From contig NC_089194.1 in the NCBI RefSeq assembly GCF_947507565.1, forward strand, positions 1,798,001 to 1,862,000: a stretch of 64,000 nt of DNA, in the 5' to 3' direction. Every line of letters begins with the position of its first letter. Position 1 is the stretch's first letter. Under the pieces are notes generated by a model. The model ran no database searches, was not told where the DNA came from, and saw only the letters and a program-made list of their open reading frames with translations. Positions 44,601-57,238 of the stretch are shown here, in pieces. The stretch comes from Oscarella lobularis (taxonomy: Eukaryota; Porifera; Homoscleromorpha; Homosclerophorida; Oscarellidae). Made by a program: the position numbers and the translations under genes.

Positions 44601-45177
44601 GAAAAATTCTGCGAATCAATGAAATCAAATATTTCGATATTAGAATAAAATTTACCGACTAAATTCCAAAACGTCGTCGATATTTCCAAATAAGGTAATG
44701 GCATCTTCGACGGCCAAAGGTAGACCGCAAAAGCGGATGTAATCGATTACTTGAGTTTTATAGCCCTGTTCGATATCGTGTCCATCTCATCGTGACATCA
44801 ATTGTCCTTATTTTACCTTCGCTATTCCGTCCAAAGATTCGACGTACGATTTCTCCGTTTCGACGATTTCCTGCGCCACTTTGGCACTTTTTGACGATCG
44901 GCTCGACGCGATGCCGTCCGTTGATGCTTGAAACATTAAAATCGGTGTAAAAATCGGAACGAGGAGCCCGCTAAATGAACAGACTTGATTCGGGTGGGGT
45001 GGGCGGGGGCGTGACGAGCAAATCTTCCATTATTCTGCGTCTTTTTTGAAGTTTTTGCTCTGTTACGGCGTCTTTCCAATACGAAGTCGACTTTCGAGCG
45101 AGTTTCGGAAAGAAACGATCCGATTCCTCACGGAAACGACGTCGAATTCTATCGAGCATGCGCATACGAGATATCAA
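41644..45177 (-). CDS. PLEKHG-like RhoGEF (DH-PH) with long acidic tail and C-terminal membrane hairpin
   Basis: Start near 45177 (in-frame Met also at about 45165): basic [19 protein letters not shown], then the DH domain ([20 protein letters not shown] at about 44860; [20 protein letters not shown] near 44240) and PH domain ([34 protein letters not shown]). It activates Rho-family GTPases. After PH, exons [12 protein letters not shown] and [13 protein letters not shown] join a large tail exon (to 41644). That exon is Glu/Lys-rich and has three ~31-residue repeats around [17 protein letters not shown]. The very end has two hydrophobic segments ([18 protein letters not shown] and [18 protein letters not shown]), which would anchor it to a membrane. 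This anchor is not typical of the family. A close paralogue lies immediately upstream. Confidence 0.82.
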
Positions 45178-45243
45178 TTATGAATTATCACAGCTAAAAA
45201 AATATTTAGAAAATGCTAACAAAAAACTCCACAAAAAATTGGC

Positions 45244-48200
45244 TTACTGACTACCCGACCCAAATTTAGCCGCAATTCTTTTAACCCAACCCTTAGCTGG
45301 ACGACTAATAGTTCCGCGTCGTTTTTTCTTCTTTTTCTTCGAATCGCCGCTCTCCTCTCCTTCGTGCAAGTGACAACTCGCCTGACTGCTCGCTTCACTG
45401 CTTACGCTTTCCGTGTCGCTTTCCCAGTCAACGGATCCCAAAGCGTAGTCACTCTGCCGCCTCTCGGCGGATAACTGTGAAAATTCTCCTTCAAATTCAA
45501 GACTCGCCTCGCTTTTGATTCTCCTTCTCAATCTCCCCGAGCCTGGAGCCCCCGGCATGAGGGGCGTGACGACGCCAGAAGCCGCCTGAGTCTCTTCTTT
45601 AAGAGGACTCAATTCGCGGCTACTGATTTCCTTTTGTTCAGCCGGCGTTTCTTTGCTACTGCGCAATTTGTTCACCATTTTCGAATAACTTCGAGCCATC
45701 AACTTTACGATTCCACGTCCACTTGGCGTCGTTGTCGTCGCTGCCGACGGCGGCGGCGGCGGCGATTTCACTTCCGAAGTTTCTCGCAAATTGCTTTCTT
45801 TCTTACTCTCGTCCTTTTCTAATCGAAGTGCCTGGTCTAGCGACAGTGTTCGTTCTCTCATTGCCCCTGAGTCGCTTTGCGGCGTCGCGCTCACGTCCGC
45901 TCGCTGTTCTTCCAGTTCCGGCAAATCGAAACTTGCCAGGAGTTGACCCACGTCGCACGCAGCTGAAGTTTGAGGAGGAGGAGAAGGAGAAGGAGAAGGA
46001 TCTCTATTGTCAGGTTCTTGCTGCTCAAGCTGAGGTGTCGTAGGAAGAGATTCCTTTTCTTCAGGGCAGGTCATAGACATCTCTTCATCATCGGCAATTT
46101 TAGTTTCAGTTTCGAGCGGATCCTCTGTGGCTTCTCTAACGGGAATCGACTCCTCTTTTTCCTCTTTTTCGTCGTCGTTTTCTTCCTTCTCTTCCGCTAT
46201 GGGCGGCGTTTTTTCGGGCGATCGCTCCGGCGTAATTCGTTGGCTTCTATAGTCAAAATTGTCTAGCCACATCGACACAATTCGATCTTCTTCGTGTTTC
46301 TCCGCTACCACCGTCTCGACGTCGTCATTCTCTTCTTCCCATTCAGCGGATCGATTTGATTTCGTCTCTTCCTCTTCGTTTTCATTGGCTGGAACGGACA
46401 GCAAAGCCTCTTCGTTTTCTACGACTTCTTTTTGATAGAAAACCGTCTCTTTTTCCTCATCTTTTTCCAGCGGAGCCTCGCCGTTTTCTCCGCCTTTCTC
46501 CTCATCGTTTTGATCAACTTTCTCCAGTAGAGCTTCGTCTACTACCGTTTCTTTTTCCGTGTCTTTTTGACTGACTTTTTCGTCTTCTTCTCTCACTTCT
46601 TCTTGATTCACTACCGTTTCTTTCTCCGTGTCTTTTTCCGGTTGAGCCTCGTCTTCTTTTCCGCCTTCCTTTTGCTCTTCTTGACTAATTTTCTTCCCCG
46701 TATCTCTGATTTCTTTGATTTCCTCCAGGAAGGACGCCTCCTCCTTCCAAAGCTCTTCCGTTCTTACCGTCTCTTCGCCTTCACTCTTCACCGATATCGA
46801 ATACTTTCGAAATATCGCATCAACGATAAGAATATCCCATCCGGAATCTTGATCCGACGTTTCTTCATCGTCCCAGGTTGATCTAATCAGCGGCGATTGC
46901 TCTCGTTTTCCTATCAGTTCCCCCGCAAGATCTCCCGCGAGGCTATAGACCGAAGTACGACTCCCCCTCGCCGCCATTTTCCCCTTTGCATTCACATACG
47001 CTTCACCGGATTTCGAGCTAAAAGACTCCATCGTTTTCTTGCGTCGAATAGACTGCCTAGCCATGGAATTTCGCCTCTTAATAATCGGCGAATGAACGGA
47101 CTTTTTTCGCTGGAGCGGCGACGCGGAAAACGTCGCCGCCTTATTGCTATTAATCGGAATTTCCTTGGAACGACTCGGACGACGAATGGGACGCCTATCT
47201 AGTCGCGAAACGGTACGACTACTACGACGAATCAACGGCGGCGTTTCATTTTTCGTATTTTTTTCCGCCGTTGGTATTTCGCGCTCCGCTGACGACTCCT
47301 TCCGGCTTCGGTATCTCTCCATGGCACGCGATTTTCGCAACTTTTCTAAATCTTCTTTGCTTACGTGACGATTTCTACGATGACGTAGAGACGTTTCGTC
47401 GTCCGATGGATCGTCCTTGGGTTTGTCGCGATTTTCGACTACCCATTGCGTCGTCTCCTCGCTAAAATCAAAGAGAGATTGGGCCCTTGGTTTGCCTCTG
47501 GTTGGAGTCGGAGGACGAAGAGATGCGACTGGTGTAGCCGTGTCAATAGTCATATTCTGCACAGCAAGAAAACAAATAAATGAAATCAAAGCGAAATCCC
47601 TAAACGTAGCAAACCTTTTTCGAAAGCGAAAGCTATAGAATAAATAAATAAATAAATAAATGCAATATCAATAATTTTCTATGGGTTTCTTACTGTTTTC
47701 TCCTTTCGACTGAGAGTGACAAGCGAAGCGGGTTGCTTCCTTCTTCCAAAAGTCGCGGCTTTCCCTGTAATAAAAGCAAGACATGTCTCCATATTAAATT
47801 GAGTACAGAATCAACTCGTGCCTTTCTCAATTGATTTTGGCTGTTCGTCTGGAATAGGAGTAAGGGTGTGGTGATACGGTAACATCCCCACATCTGAAAT
47901 TAATTAATTAAATGCTATAGAAGTGATAGTACTCTAGGTGGGGGAATCACGCGCCTTTTCCCGGTGAAATTCCCAAGACCATTTCTCGCGCTTTGACGGG
48001 CAAATTGGGCAAACTATCGAGCACGAGACGCCGCAATTCGACAACCCATTTCTGCTTATTTTCCAACGACGAGCATTGAAATACAACGTTATTTTTTAAA
48101 TTGCCGAATTGTGAGATTTGAAAGAATAGAGGCTGATTAGCAACAAACTCAGTGAGAACCATATCAGTCATCTAAATTTTCCTTATTAATTAATTAAATT

Positions 48201-49609
48201 CAATGAGCGAACCTACATCGTAATGACTCTTGTAGCTAAAGTGACCGTCTTCGCGTTTCTTTGTAATAAGAATTCGTTTTTGAAACAGAAAAACCCATCT
48301 TGGGTCACGTGCACCGGGAACTTTTAAAACCGCCTAAGATTTTGAATTAAAAAATAAACATATATAATCTATAATAACCGTACTTCCATAAGTAGAGATC
48401 CACTTAGTGATAAATCATCTCCCTAGTATTGCTACAGTAGAGGATAGATATTCTTTGTGATGTAGATACAATACCTTCCAGTCAGTCAACAGACTTTGAA
48501 TTTCCTGCACTCGGACAGTCGCTTCATCGCGTTTTTTCATTTCGTTAATGTGCTCAGCAACTGACGTCATTGTGAGCAGAGCTTGCTACATGACGTAACA
48601 CAGCTAACCTTGATGTGCGTGCGAGAGAGAGAAAGAGGGAGAAGTTTACCTGCAAAGTGTCATATCCTCGCAAATTTCGATCCGTACTTTTGACCAAATC
48701 TAACAAGAGAAGTCGATATTTGAGAATTCTCTGCACAGGCTTGAGAAGATATGAGCCCAAAGGTAGAAGATGTCCCAAGTGCTGTTGACGTTCCTTAGAA
48801 GAAAAAAAAAACAGAACTTTATTCATAATTAAAAAATTCAGTGCTTTACTTACTTTGAGAAAATTAAAAATTGGATTTTTATTCTGGCCATAGTCAGTGA
48901 GAATTGCAACAGCTCTTGGATAATTTGTACAATAGAGCGTGTATTGACGAAATCCTCCTTCCTAATAAAAATTATTAGTGCGCGTTAGTTTAATTTTTAT
49001 GCTTACATTTTCAATAAAAGATTTTCCAATTCTAGCGGGATCTCCTTGCGCTTGCTCCAACGCGACCAAAAGAACACTAGTAATTCAATTACATAAAAGC
49101 AGATTAATTAATTGATTAATTAATATACTCGTGAAATTCGCAGATTTCATTTATATTGCTGAAAATCGCCATAAAATCATCGTCGCGATCACGAAAGACG
49201 TCTCGATCGAGACTCGGCGTTTGATAGCCCTAATTCGGCGTATACGCTCGTTTTCTCGTTAGACGAAGCCAATACATGTAATTACCTCGATAATAGTCGT
49301 CAAATCGGCGACGTACGATCGCTCCGTATCGATTATTTCTTGAATTATGCGAGAGACTTTTCCTTCTGTGAGTAACCGCACATACGGGCGCTGGAGGAGT
49401 AGTAAACAAAAGTTGCAACATTTGATACCTTTCGGAGGCGGCGGCGGCGGAGTGAAATCGTCGTCGTTATCGTTATCGTCGTCGATTTTCTTTTCCAATT
49501 CGCTGCTTGGATTTTCGTCTCCATTTCGTTCGTTCCAAGATGAGATCGTTGTCGTTTCGCCTCGGGGCGTCTCTTCGTCTTCCGAACTGACTCGATTCGT
49601 TTCGGACAT
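45244..49609 (-). CDS. PLEKHG-like RhoGEF (DH-PH) with long Ser/Glu-rich tail
   Basis: From Met 49609 ([17 protein letters not shown]) an acidic, Pro-rich N-terminus ([10 protein letters not shown]) leads to a DH domain: [40 protein letters not shown] (about 48730), [37 protein letters not shown]. The PH domain includes [16 protein letters not shown] and [16 protein letters not shown]. Short exons precede a single tail exon (47589-45244) of about 770 codons, rich in Glu/Lys/Ser (predicted disordered). It ends in a polybasic run ([13 protein letters not shown]) and [17 protein letters not shown] and PH match the PLEKHG subgroup ([14 protein letters not shown]). The tail has no membrane helix, unlike its downstream neighbour, but its basic end may bind acidic lipids. 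Confidence 0.87.
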
Positions 49610-50018
49610 GCCTAAGGGTAGCGACGATATATGTCAACTGACGGAATAAAGATGAAGGAACTTTACGAAGCGCGAGCGGTGCGTTTCCTTATTCGTACCT
49701 TATCGAAGCGATTTTTTTGAATCGAGTGCTTCGAGAAAAGACTGGAGGCGATATTCGAATCGATCTCTTTGTTACTCTTGCGTTCGTCTCTTTCGTTTTG
49801 CAAGTACGGCCACTGTGTAATGTGTCTACACAGTCGCATGCGCAGTGCAGGTGTGCAGGCGTCATTAATTGGTTAACGCTATCGTGACGTCACGGTGCTC
49901 TTCGCCTCCCATTGGCTGATCGGAGACTAGGGACCAGTATATAAGGGATCGCTCCTCGTCGACTATAAAAGGAGAGCGTCGACGGCAGAAACGAGTCGGG
50001 TTTAGGCGTCTAGCAGCG
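49610..50018. promoter_or_regulatory. Divergent promoter region with two TATA-like elements upstream of TFIIA
   Basis: TATATAAG at 49938-49945 and TATAAAAG at 49964-49971 lie 74-81 and 48-55 nt upstream of the TFIIA ATG. Either could direct a start site giving a very short 5' UTR. A TGACGTCA palindrome (CRE-like) is near 49885. The other side is the 5' flank of the minus-strand RhoGEF (start 49609). Confidence 0.55.
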
Positions 50019-51058
50019 ATGGCGAGTCGCACGAACGTGGTAAATTCTAGTGGCTCCCCCTTTGAGGATCGTACGTCGAACTAACTCTCCAGGCCGGCGT
50101 CTACAACGAAGTCATAAAAGACGTCGTAGAAAAGGTCAGGGAAAAGTTTCTCAACGAAGGAGTCGACGAGCAAGTGCTCCAAGAGCTGAAACAGGTAGAG
50201 TACATCTTTTGCCTTGACGTCACGCCTGACGTCACGAGATGTTTACAGCTTTGGACAGCGAAAGTGCATCAGACGGGTTCCGTGCACAACTGGGAAGCAG
50301 GAGCGGCTCCCATAGGCCGTAACGTCTATCCTCACGCTAGCGCGCCGCCTCGCGTAAAAACATTTTCTTTCATTCATTGATTCCTATTTGAATTTGATTC
50401 TCAGGTGGCTTCCGCTCATGCGCAGCTGACTGTGCAAGGACAAAGAGTCGAATTGCCTGTTGCTACGGTAATTTTTCGTTGTTGCGGGCGTGCGTTACGT
50501 TGGAATGTCTTCGCGGTTAGGAAAGCGTGCTCGCTTCGCAGTTTCCCGGATTCGGGGCCCCTTCCAAGGCGAAAACGCCCCAATTGGACGGATCGCGGCC
50601 AGAAAAGGCGAAAAAAGTGCCGCAACTGGACGGAGCTACCGAAGATTCATCTACATCGTCATCGGAAGACGAAGAAAACGACGAGGATCGCGAAAACGAC
50701 GAAGGGGCGGGAAAAGAAAGCGGAGAAGATAACGTAGAGGTTAATTCGATCAAGAAATTAAGATCGATACGTCAAGGAGATGTTCGTAGGAAGGAGAACC
50801 ACTCGGTTCAGGAGATGACGTCGATTCAGAAGAAGAATTCGACACGGAAAACGTCGTCGTCTGCCAATTTGAAAGAGTAAGAATTTTAATTAATTAATTA
50901 AATTAAAATTAATTAATTAATTAATATCGCCTGGGTACCGCCTCCTCAAGGTGGGACGCATGCGCAATCGCTGGAAATTTCAACTCAAAGACGGAATCAT
51001 GAATCTGGAGGGAAAAGACTATATATTCCACAAAGCCAGTGGAGAAGCTGACTGGTAG
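50019..51058 (+). CDS. GTF2A1: TFIIA large subunit precursor (alpha/beta)
   Basis: A general transcription factor that stabilises TBP on TATA DNA; nuclear. Exon 1 is MASRTNV; exon 2 AGVYNEVIKDVVEKVREKFL with GVDEQVLQELKQ; exon 3 LWTAKVHQTGSVHNW. These form the four-helix N-terminal domain. A short middle (VASAHAQLTVQGQRVELPV) replaces the long Gln-rich region of vertebrates. The next exon has TPQLDGSRPEKAKKVPQLDG then ATEDSSTSSSEDEEN, so two QLDG motifs of the taspase-1 type lie before the acidic region. The conserved C-terminus is EEFDTENVVVCQFER, VGRMRNRWKFQLKDGIMNLE, DYIFHKASGEADW, TAG at 51056-51058. All splice joints I checked are phase 0 and in frame. Confidence 0.95.
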
Positions 51059-51162
51059 CAGTAAATATCAACAGGAGAAAAAAGGATAATCAGCTACAGA
51101 TCCATCCTCAATTAATTAGTGAACTAGAATATTATCTATTAGTAGTAGTAATCCTATCTCCT

Positions 51163-54002
51163 CTAAACTGTGGCACTTTGACTCAGCCATGACACGTCAA
51201 GATCTTCCTCTTGTCCTTCTTCCGCCAATATTCCCAATTGATTTGTCGCTTCCATGGTAACGCTATTTTCACCTCCCACCATTCCATTGCTTACCGTGGT
51301 CACTTCCGTGTTGCTATTCGCGCTCACTTTCCTTCCGTCGTCCCCCGTTTGCACGATTCCGTTTCTTGGGCTGCTTGGCCTTCCCATTGACATCGTGTCA
51401 GACGTTTGTGAGGGGCGTTGAGATCCGCTCATGGGCAGTCCTGTCAATTCGGTGCCGCGCCGATTACGAGTATTGTGCCTTGGCGATGCCGGCGTTAAGT
51501 TCTCGAGCGTATTGCGATACTGCTTTTCGAATAGTCCAAATTTCCTGTACCAAAATTCGAAGAAATCACGGCGGAATTGTATTGTGAATATGACGTAGAG
51601 AAAGGGATTAGCACACGCGTTGAGAGGATAGATGAAGACCATAATCACCTTTGCTGCGCCGAGGGAGATGGATAGGCCTTGATAGGTGGCCAGAAGACCG
51701 AGAATGATGATTGGAAACCAGCAGAAAAAATCCACAGCAACGAGTAAAGACATCTTTTTAAATACGGACACGTCGCGGTTTTGCCTGTGAAATTTTCCGC
51801 CCGTTAGGCTGCAGAAGAGGTACGAGTACACGGTGAGGATAATAAAGAAGGCAATCAAATTCAGTACAAGAAGGATTGTGGCGTAGGCTTTTCCTCCTGT
51901 GTCTCTGACGTCAAAAGGTAAACAAATTGCGCTGACCGTGTAGTCGTTGACTCCGACGAGTGGTAACATTGCCATGACAATGGCAAATATCCATCCAATA
52001 GTGACGATAGCGATTGCCTGTTTCATGCGCATCTTTTTGAAGTACAAGGCGTTCTGAAGCCGATAGAGTCGCTCTATTGTAATCGACGTTAGCATGTAGA
52101 GGGAAAGCTCCGAACTGAAGACGGAAATGAATCCCGCAAATTGACATCCGCCGCCTGTCTTCCACGATGGCGCGTGATTAGCATATGTACCATACGTCGA
52201 GGCATCCACTATGCTAATCGTGATGAGATAGACCCCCATCCATAAGTCTGCAAAGGCCATATTGATGAGGAGAAGTCGGACGGCCGTGAAGCGTTCATAG
52301 GCAACGATAATTGTCGCAATTACTGTAAAGTTTCCAATGACGTTCACCAGTATAATTATCCATACGAAAATTCGCAGTGGCCACCATCCCATGACGTTGT
52401 CACACGAGTTGAATACGTCAGGTCCCGGAGTGCAAGTGATATTGTTTGCAATGTCTGCCAGAGCCGTTGGATCCGGTCTTCTGCACTCTCTTTGAGCATT
52501 TCCGCTTCGTTGCAGCAAAACAAGTTCATCTTCAGTGGCTCTTTTTTCACGAAAAGGAGGTTTATCGATAACATGAGCAACGCCGTCTGGAGTGGTACTG
52601 GGGTGCATCGTCGTTAGAGGAGTCGCACTTTCTGGATGCCAGTGTTTGCCTATGAACTTGCAGCAGTGAGCCGGATAGGTCAGACGCATGAGACGTATTC
52701 TTTGAAGGTCTTTATCGGTAGGAAACTGCGTCAATTTTCGGACATTTTTCACGAATATGCGTCGAATACTGCTACTGATATCTTCATAGGGAAAAGATTC
52801 TATGTTTGTGTCGCTCAAGTATCTAAAGAAAAAGATGTCACTCTATGCTACTTCCATTTCTATACAAAATTTACACTTCGTGAAGCGTCCAAAGTCCTGC
52901 AAATGCTCTTGGATGAATTGTCTTCAAATTACGATTTTCATTCAACCGCCTACAAACAAAAATCAAAATCTATTTTTTCCAATGCTGAGCATTTCATCTA
53001 TTCTTCTTACAAACTGGTTAGTCGACACATTTCTACAAACGTAAAATCATCCACCTCTTCAATGTCATTAGAGGCCAGATTTCTTAAAAGACAACAATCA
53101 GCCATTAGCAATAACTAAATTCCCCCCAATAGTACAAAACTGTTAGAGAAGTGAGGCCAATAAAATGCTCCTTTTTGATATTCGATATCAAATTGTTTTC
53201 CAGATCTCTACACAACATAAGTTAAATTAGATCACTGTCTTGCGGAATTTCTTACAGATGGACAAGTTCAGAGAGATTCTGAAAAACCGTTTCTTCCCAT
53301 TTTGATATTTGATTGTGACCCAATTTTCTGAAAAAAAAAAACAGCTTCGCAGTTTCAAAAGATGATTAGACCCTTGCTCTCTAACATTTCTGTCAAATCA
53401 GGATAACGCTGAAACGGTTGGCCAACCAATTCTTCGATAGCATTATTGGTCAGATGCCTAAGAGAAAACATGGCGAGCACGTGAGACACGCCCTTAAATT
53501 CTCTCCTAACAATCTCTCTAAAGAAAGCATCTCAGTGGAAGGAAAGCGCGGCAGTAGTACGTGGGATTTCGACTGGGGTCAGTGACTACGAAGCGAGGGC
53601 GGCGGTCGGGCAACCGCGAAGCCGGCTACAGCTGTCAATCAATTGAGGGACAGACGCTCTTGTCAGCTAGAAAGGAAGTGCATTCGACGCTGAACACTTC
53701 CGCGTCTTTTCCAAAAACGACGTTACGCGCGGGGGGCAAAAGGGGGCGAGCCTTCCCACACTCCTGTCTACGCGCCGCGCCGTCGCGACTTACAATGAGG
53801 TGATGTTGCGGGGAAAGCATTCGTGCGGAATGGTCTTCAGATTCTTTCCCGAGCAACTAAATCCCACGTTTGTCCCACTCATTTCGAGTCCGGGATCGCA
53901 TTCGTCGCAAGAGGCCAATGAAGATGCCGTGCGGATGAGGCTCGTGGAAATGATAGTGACGAGAAGGGCCATCGCAGCGACGCTGACGGGTGGCGACGAC
54001 AT
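51163..54002 (-). CDS. LGR-type (leucine-rich-repeat) G-protein-coupled receptor
   Basis: Relatives are glycoprotein-hormone and R-spondin receptors. The start Met at 54002 (MSSPPVSVAAMALLV) gives a signal peptide and a Cys cap (CDECDPG, FSCSGKNLKTIP). Several exons of about 70 nt each encode one LRR (LTNNAIEELVGQPFQRYPDL near 53430; LGHNQISKWEETVFQNLSEL near 53290; LENNLISNIKKEHF near 53190). The last exon (52818-51163) holds the hinge RLMRLTYPAHCCKF and the seven-helix domain: GNFTVIATIIV, NMAFADLWMGVYLI, ELSLYMLTSITIERLYR (ERL in place of ERW), AMLPLVGVNDY, NACANPFLYVIFT. A Ser/Thr-rich tail follows. GPCR and hinge motifs match the LGR family well. Number and limits of LRR exons between 52820 and 53800 are approximate. 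Confidence 0.88.
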
Positions 54003-54429
54003 CTGTGCCAACACAAGCGAGGCGTTATGAAAACTACTGATGAAAACAACGCTCGGGATCTCTCCCGTCACGCCCTAAGGGGGCCCATTCGCTTGGCTTC
54101 TAATTGAATCAATGAGATGCTTAATTGTCGAGAGACCCAGAGAGGAGACTCTTTTGTGGTCGTGTCTGGGTCTAGGTGATTGGCATTTCTGTTGGCTGGT
54201 GTCAGAGAGGAAAAAAATATTTTGAATAATTTTTCACTTTGAACTTTATTGGCGTCATAGGCATCTTTTCAGAAGAGCGAACGACTTTTGGACTTGTAGC
54301 AGGCGAAGCCGCGAAAAGAATCGATTTCCATTTCTAATTCAATTCTACCCACGTCTTCCCGTGTAGGCGTTGCCCGTACCATGTGACGCGAGGCGCCTCA
54401 TTCCTGTCCTGACCGACGACCACTCCCCA
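54003..54429. other. Divergent intergenic region between LGR and RasGRP genes
   Basis: It includes the first LGR 5' flank (an upstream in-frame Met is possible at 54071) and the RasGRP 5' flank. A weak inverted element, AGACCCAGAGAG / TCTGGGTCT, sits at 54142-54175. No coding exon is supported. Confidence 0.4.
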
Positions 54430-57238
54430 ATGGCAAGCACGGAACTCCTCGTTCTCGAAGAGGAGAACGAAATCAAAACGGGCGCCACCTTCGAGAAACT
54501 CGTCTCGGTCGTAACGAAACTATTTGGTGAGTAATATGAGCCGTATTTCGGTTCAATTGCAAACGGTCGTCCGGTCACTTTCTCTTGATTAACCTTTGTC
54601 TAGATCGCGGCGGATTGCGCTCTCCTTCGGTGAAACTCCACCGCGTTCTCTTTCTAATGCACAAGTGGTACGTATCGACCGAAACTCTCGTTTCCATCTT
54701 CACAAAGCAGTAAGAAACGGGGCAGTCTGACGCCTGAACGGGCCGCCAAGACGTCAATTAACCCAGGTATCACGACGTGGGCGACGAGGAGACAATAGAT
54801 CTGAAGCGAATCAAAGCGAAACGCGCAAGCATCGCAGCATCGCTACAGTACAAAGAAAAATAAACCGACTTCCGTATCGACACATTGTGGACCCCCGTTT
54901 TTAGGTATTGGATCGAAGAGTTTCCCGAGCATTTCGAATTCGACTTGGCCGCGCGCAAAGCGGCCGAACATCTTCAAGAAACCATGAAAGCGGACGACAT
55001 CCTCAAAGAAGGAAGGTGCTCGTCATTTCCTCGCGTTCACATCCTCTCATCATAATCACTCGGTCTATTTTAGAGTGCGAATTTCCTCTAATCGATCGAG
55101 TCTCAGTTCGACGAGCTCTTTCCTTCAGCCGCCTGGGAGTCCGGGCGGCGGTCGCGTTGGACGATCGAGAGGACGAACGTCGTTTGCGTTCGATAATATC
55201 GGCGTCGAGGATTTAGCCGAGCAATTGACTCTCATCGATTTCGAGCTATTCAAACTCATACCGGTACTGTACATCCTTTTCGCGCGCTATCTGACGTCAC
55301 CGTGACGTGTGAGGGTGATTTCTTTAGTTCGAGGAATGGGCTTTGTATGGAAAACACGCGAAGCCGCTCAACTGTCCTACACTTCAAGACGCCGTTTCGC
55401 GTTTCAATGGAATTTCGCGATGGATTCAGGCGCGGATTCTGAGCGAAAGGACGCCTTACGAACGGGCGAAATCCATATCGCATTTTATAGCTGTTGCACA
55501 GGTGACTCGCTCTTTCCTATAAATTTTTAATTCAATCCGCTTTTTAGCATTTGAAATCGCTTGATAATTTTAATACTTTGGTTGCCGTTGTTGGATCGCT
55601 GAGCAGTTCGTCTATTGCCCGGCTCAAATTGACTTTTCAGGAATTATCCAAAAATGATAAAAAGGTTTCTAACTAGTCTCCTTTAGTAATTGTATTAAAT
55701 ATGATAATTTCAGGCGTTGAAGAGCCTTCAGGCGGATGTTAGCAGTGACGGAAATTATTCACAATACAGAAAATATATAGCTGCTATTCCTCGCTACAAA
55801 TTTGCTTTTCCTGTCATGTAAGTTCATTGAGTGTGTATATGTATCCTTCTTATTTGTGACTATAGTGGTATTGTCCTCAAAGACCTCGTAGCAACGCATG
55901 CAGCACTAAAAGACAAAGATGAAAATGGGTTTATTAACGTGAGAAAGCTCACCCAGCTCTATCAATACTTTGAAGACATCCACTCGTATCAATGGAATAA
56001 TCCAAAGTTTCTTGGCCAACCTGAACTTCTTGACATTCTCAGGGTAACGTAGTTGAGCGCCATAAATAGTTAGATTTCATTTTGAATTTGTAGGTTTCTT
56101 TGCAACCCCGATTTTCCGAGGAAGAGCTCTACGAACTTTCTCTGATGCGAGAAGCACGACCAACAAAGACAGCTTCTATAGATACGGTCTTGCGTTTAAA
56201 TTTTAATTTTAATTTTAAACTTACACTATTGATTTTTTTAGCTGATGGAAACCGAGGATAGCTTGTTCAGTGATTGGGCGTCAGGAGTTGAACGCAATGT
56301 CAATGAGGCCGTTCTGAAGAGACACATAACCCTGATGGTTGATGTACGTCTGTCCTAGACATGTTTAGCTGAAGTATAAGGATTTTCTTTAGGCTGTTTT
56401 TCGGGCTTACGACACCGATAAAAACGGCTGCATATCTATTGAAGAATTTACTGAATTATCAACCCATTTTCCCTTTATTGATGCCTTTGCCGTTTTGGAC
56501 GCCAATAAGTAATACTTTATAGTCCAGGTAGTTGATCAATTATGAGTTTATTCGTTTAGTGACGGTGTAATCAGTCGAACTGAAATGAGAGACTACTTCT
56601 ATCGGGCTAACCTTCCCCTACTCCGCGAAAGTTTTAATCACACGTTCCAAGAGGCTACATTCTTTTCCCGCACTTACTGCTATCATTGTGACGGCCTGGT
56701 ATGAAAAAAACAGTTTATCATATCTCACTAGGTAGAGAGTCTTTTGGCTTTGCAGTTGTGGGGCCTTCTGAAGCAGGGCTTCAAGTGCAAAGGATGTGGA
56801 ATCAATTGCCACAAGCATTGCAAAGATCTAGTTGTTGTTGAATGTAGAAGAGAGAAACGTAACATAATCAAGTTATTTATCCAATAATCAGGCTACGTTT
56901 TTTATTTAGTTGATTCGCCTCTAACTTTGAAAAAACGCAAGGCTGGGAGAAATCGTTCTCTGCCAGCTTCAATCGACGTGATGTCAAATCCAGGCTATAT
57001 GAATAACGGGCCAGATTCTCCTAGCAAGGAACGACTCACTAAATTGGAGGAAGATCACGTGAAAACTCTAACGGAAAACACTCGACTCAGAATGCAATTG
57101 ACTACAGTAACAAAAAAGCTGGAAGTGTGCGAGGAAGAATTAACTCAGATGAAGAGAAAAATGGAAACAATTCGACAGGAAACAATTGATTACGTCCTCA
57201 GGCACTTACACGAGCCCTTCGACGGTTCAGACGTTTAG
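54430..57238 (+). CDS. RASGRP: RasGRP-type Ras/Rap exchange factor (REM, CDC25, EF hands, C1, coiled coil)
   Basis: A diacylglycerol- and calcium-responsive activator of Ras/Rap. Start [20 protein letters not shown] (54430). The REM region ([34 protein letters not shown]) is followed by a Ser-rich link and the CDC25 domain: [85 protein letters not shown]. Two EF hands follow ([31 protein letters not shown]), then a C1 domain ([38 protein letters not shown]) and a C-terminal coiled coil ([18 protein letters not shown]), TAG 57236-57238. The order equals vertebrate RasGRP1/3, including the C-terminal coiled coil. Both EF loops keep Asp/Asn ligands, and the C1 zinc ligands are present. Confidence 0.95.

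Noticed and set aside
45970..47202. Plus-strand Arg/Phe-rich frames at the second RhoGEF tail
   Set aside because: Same cause: antisense of the acidic tail exon, with no splice or family support.
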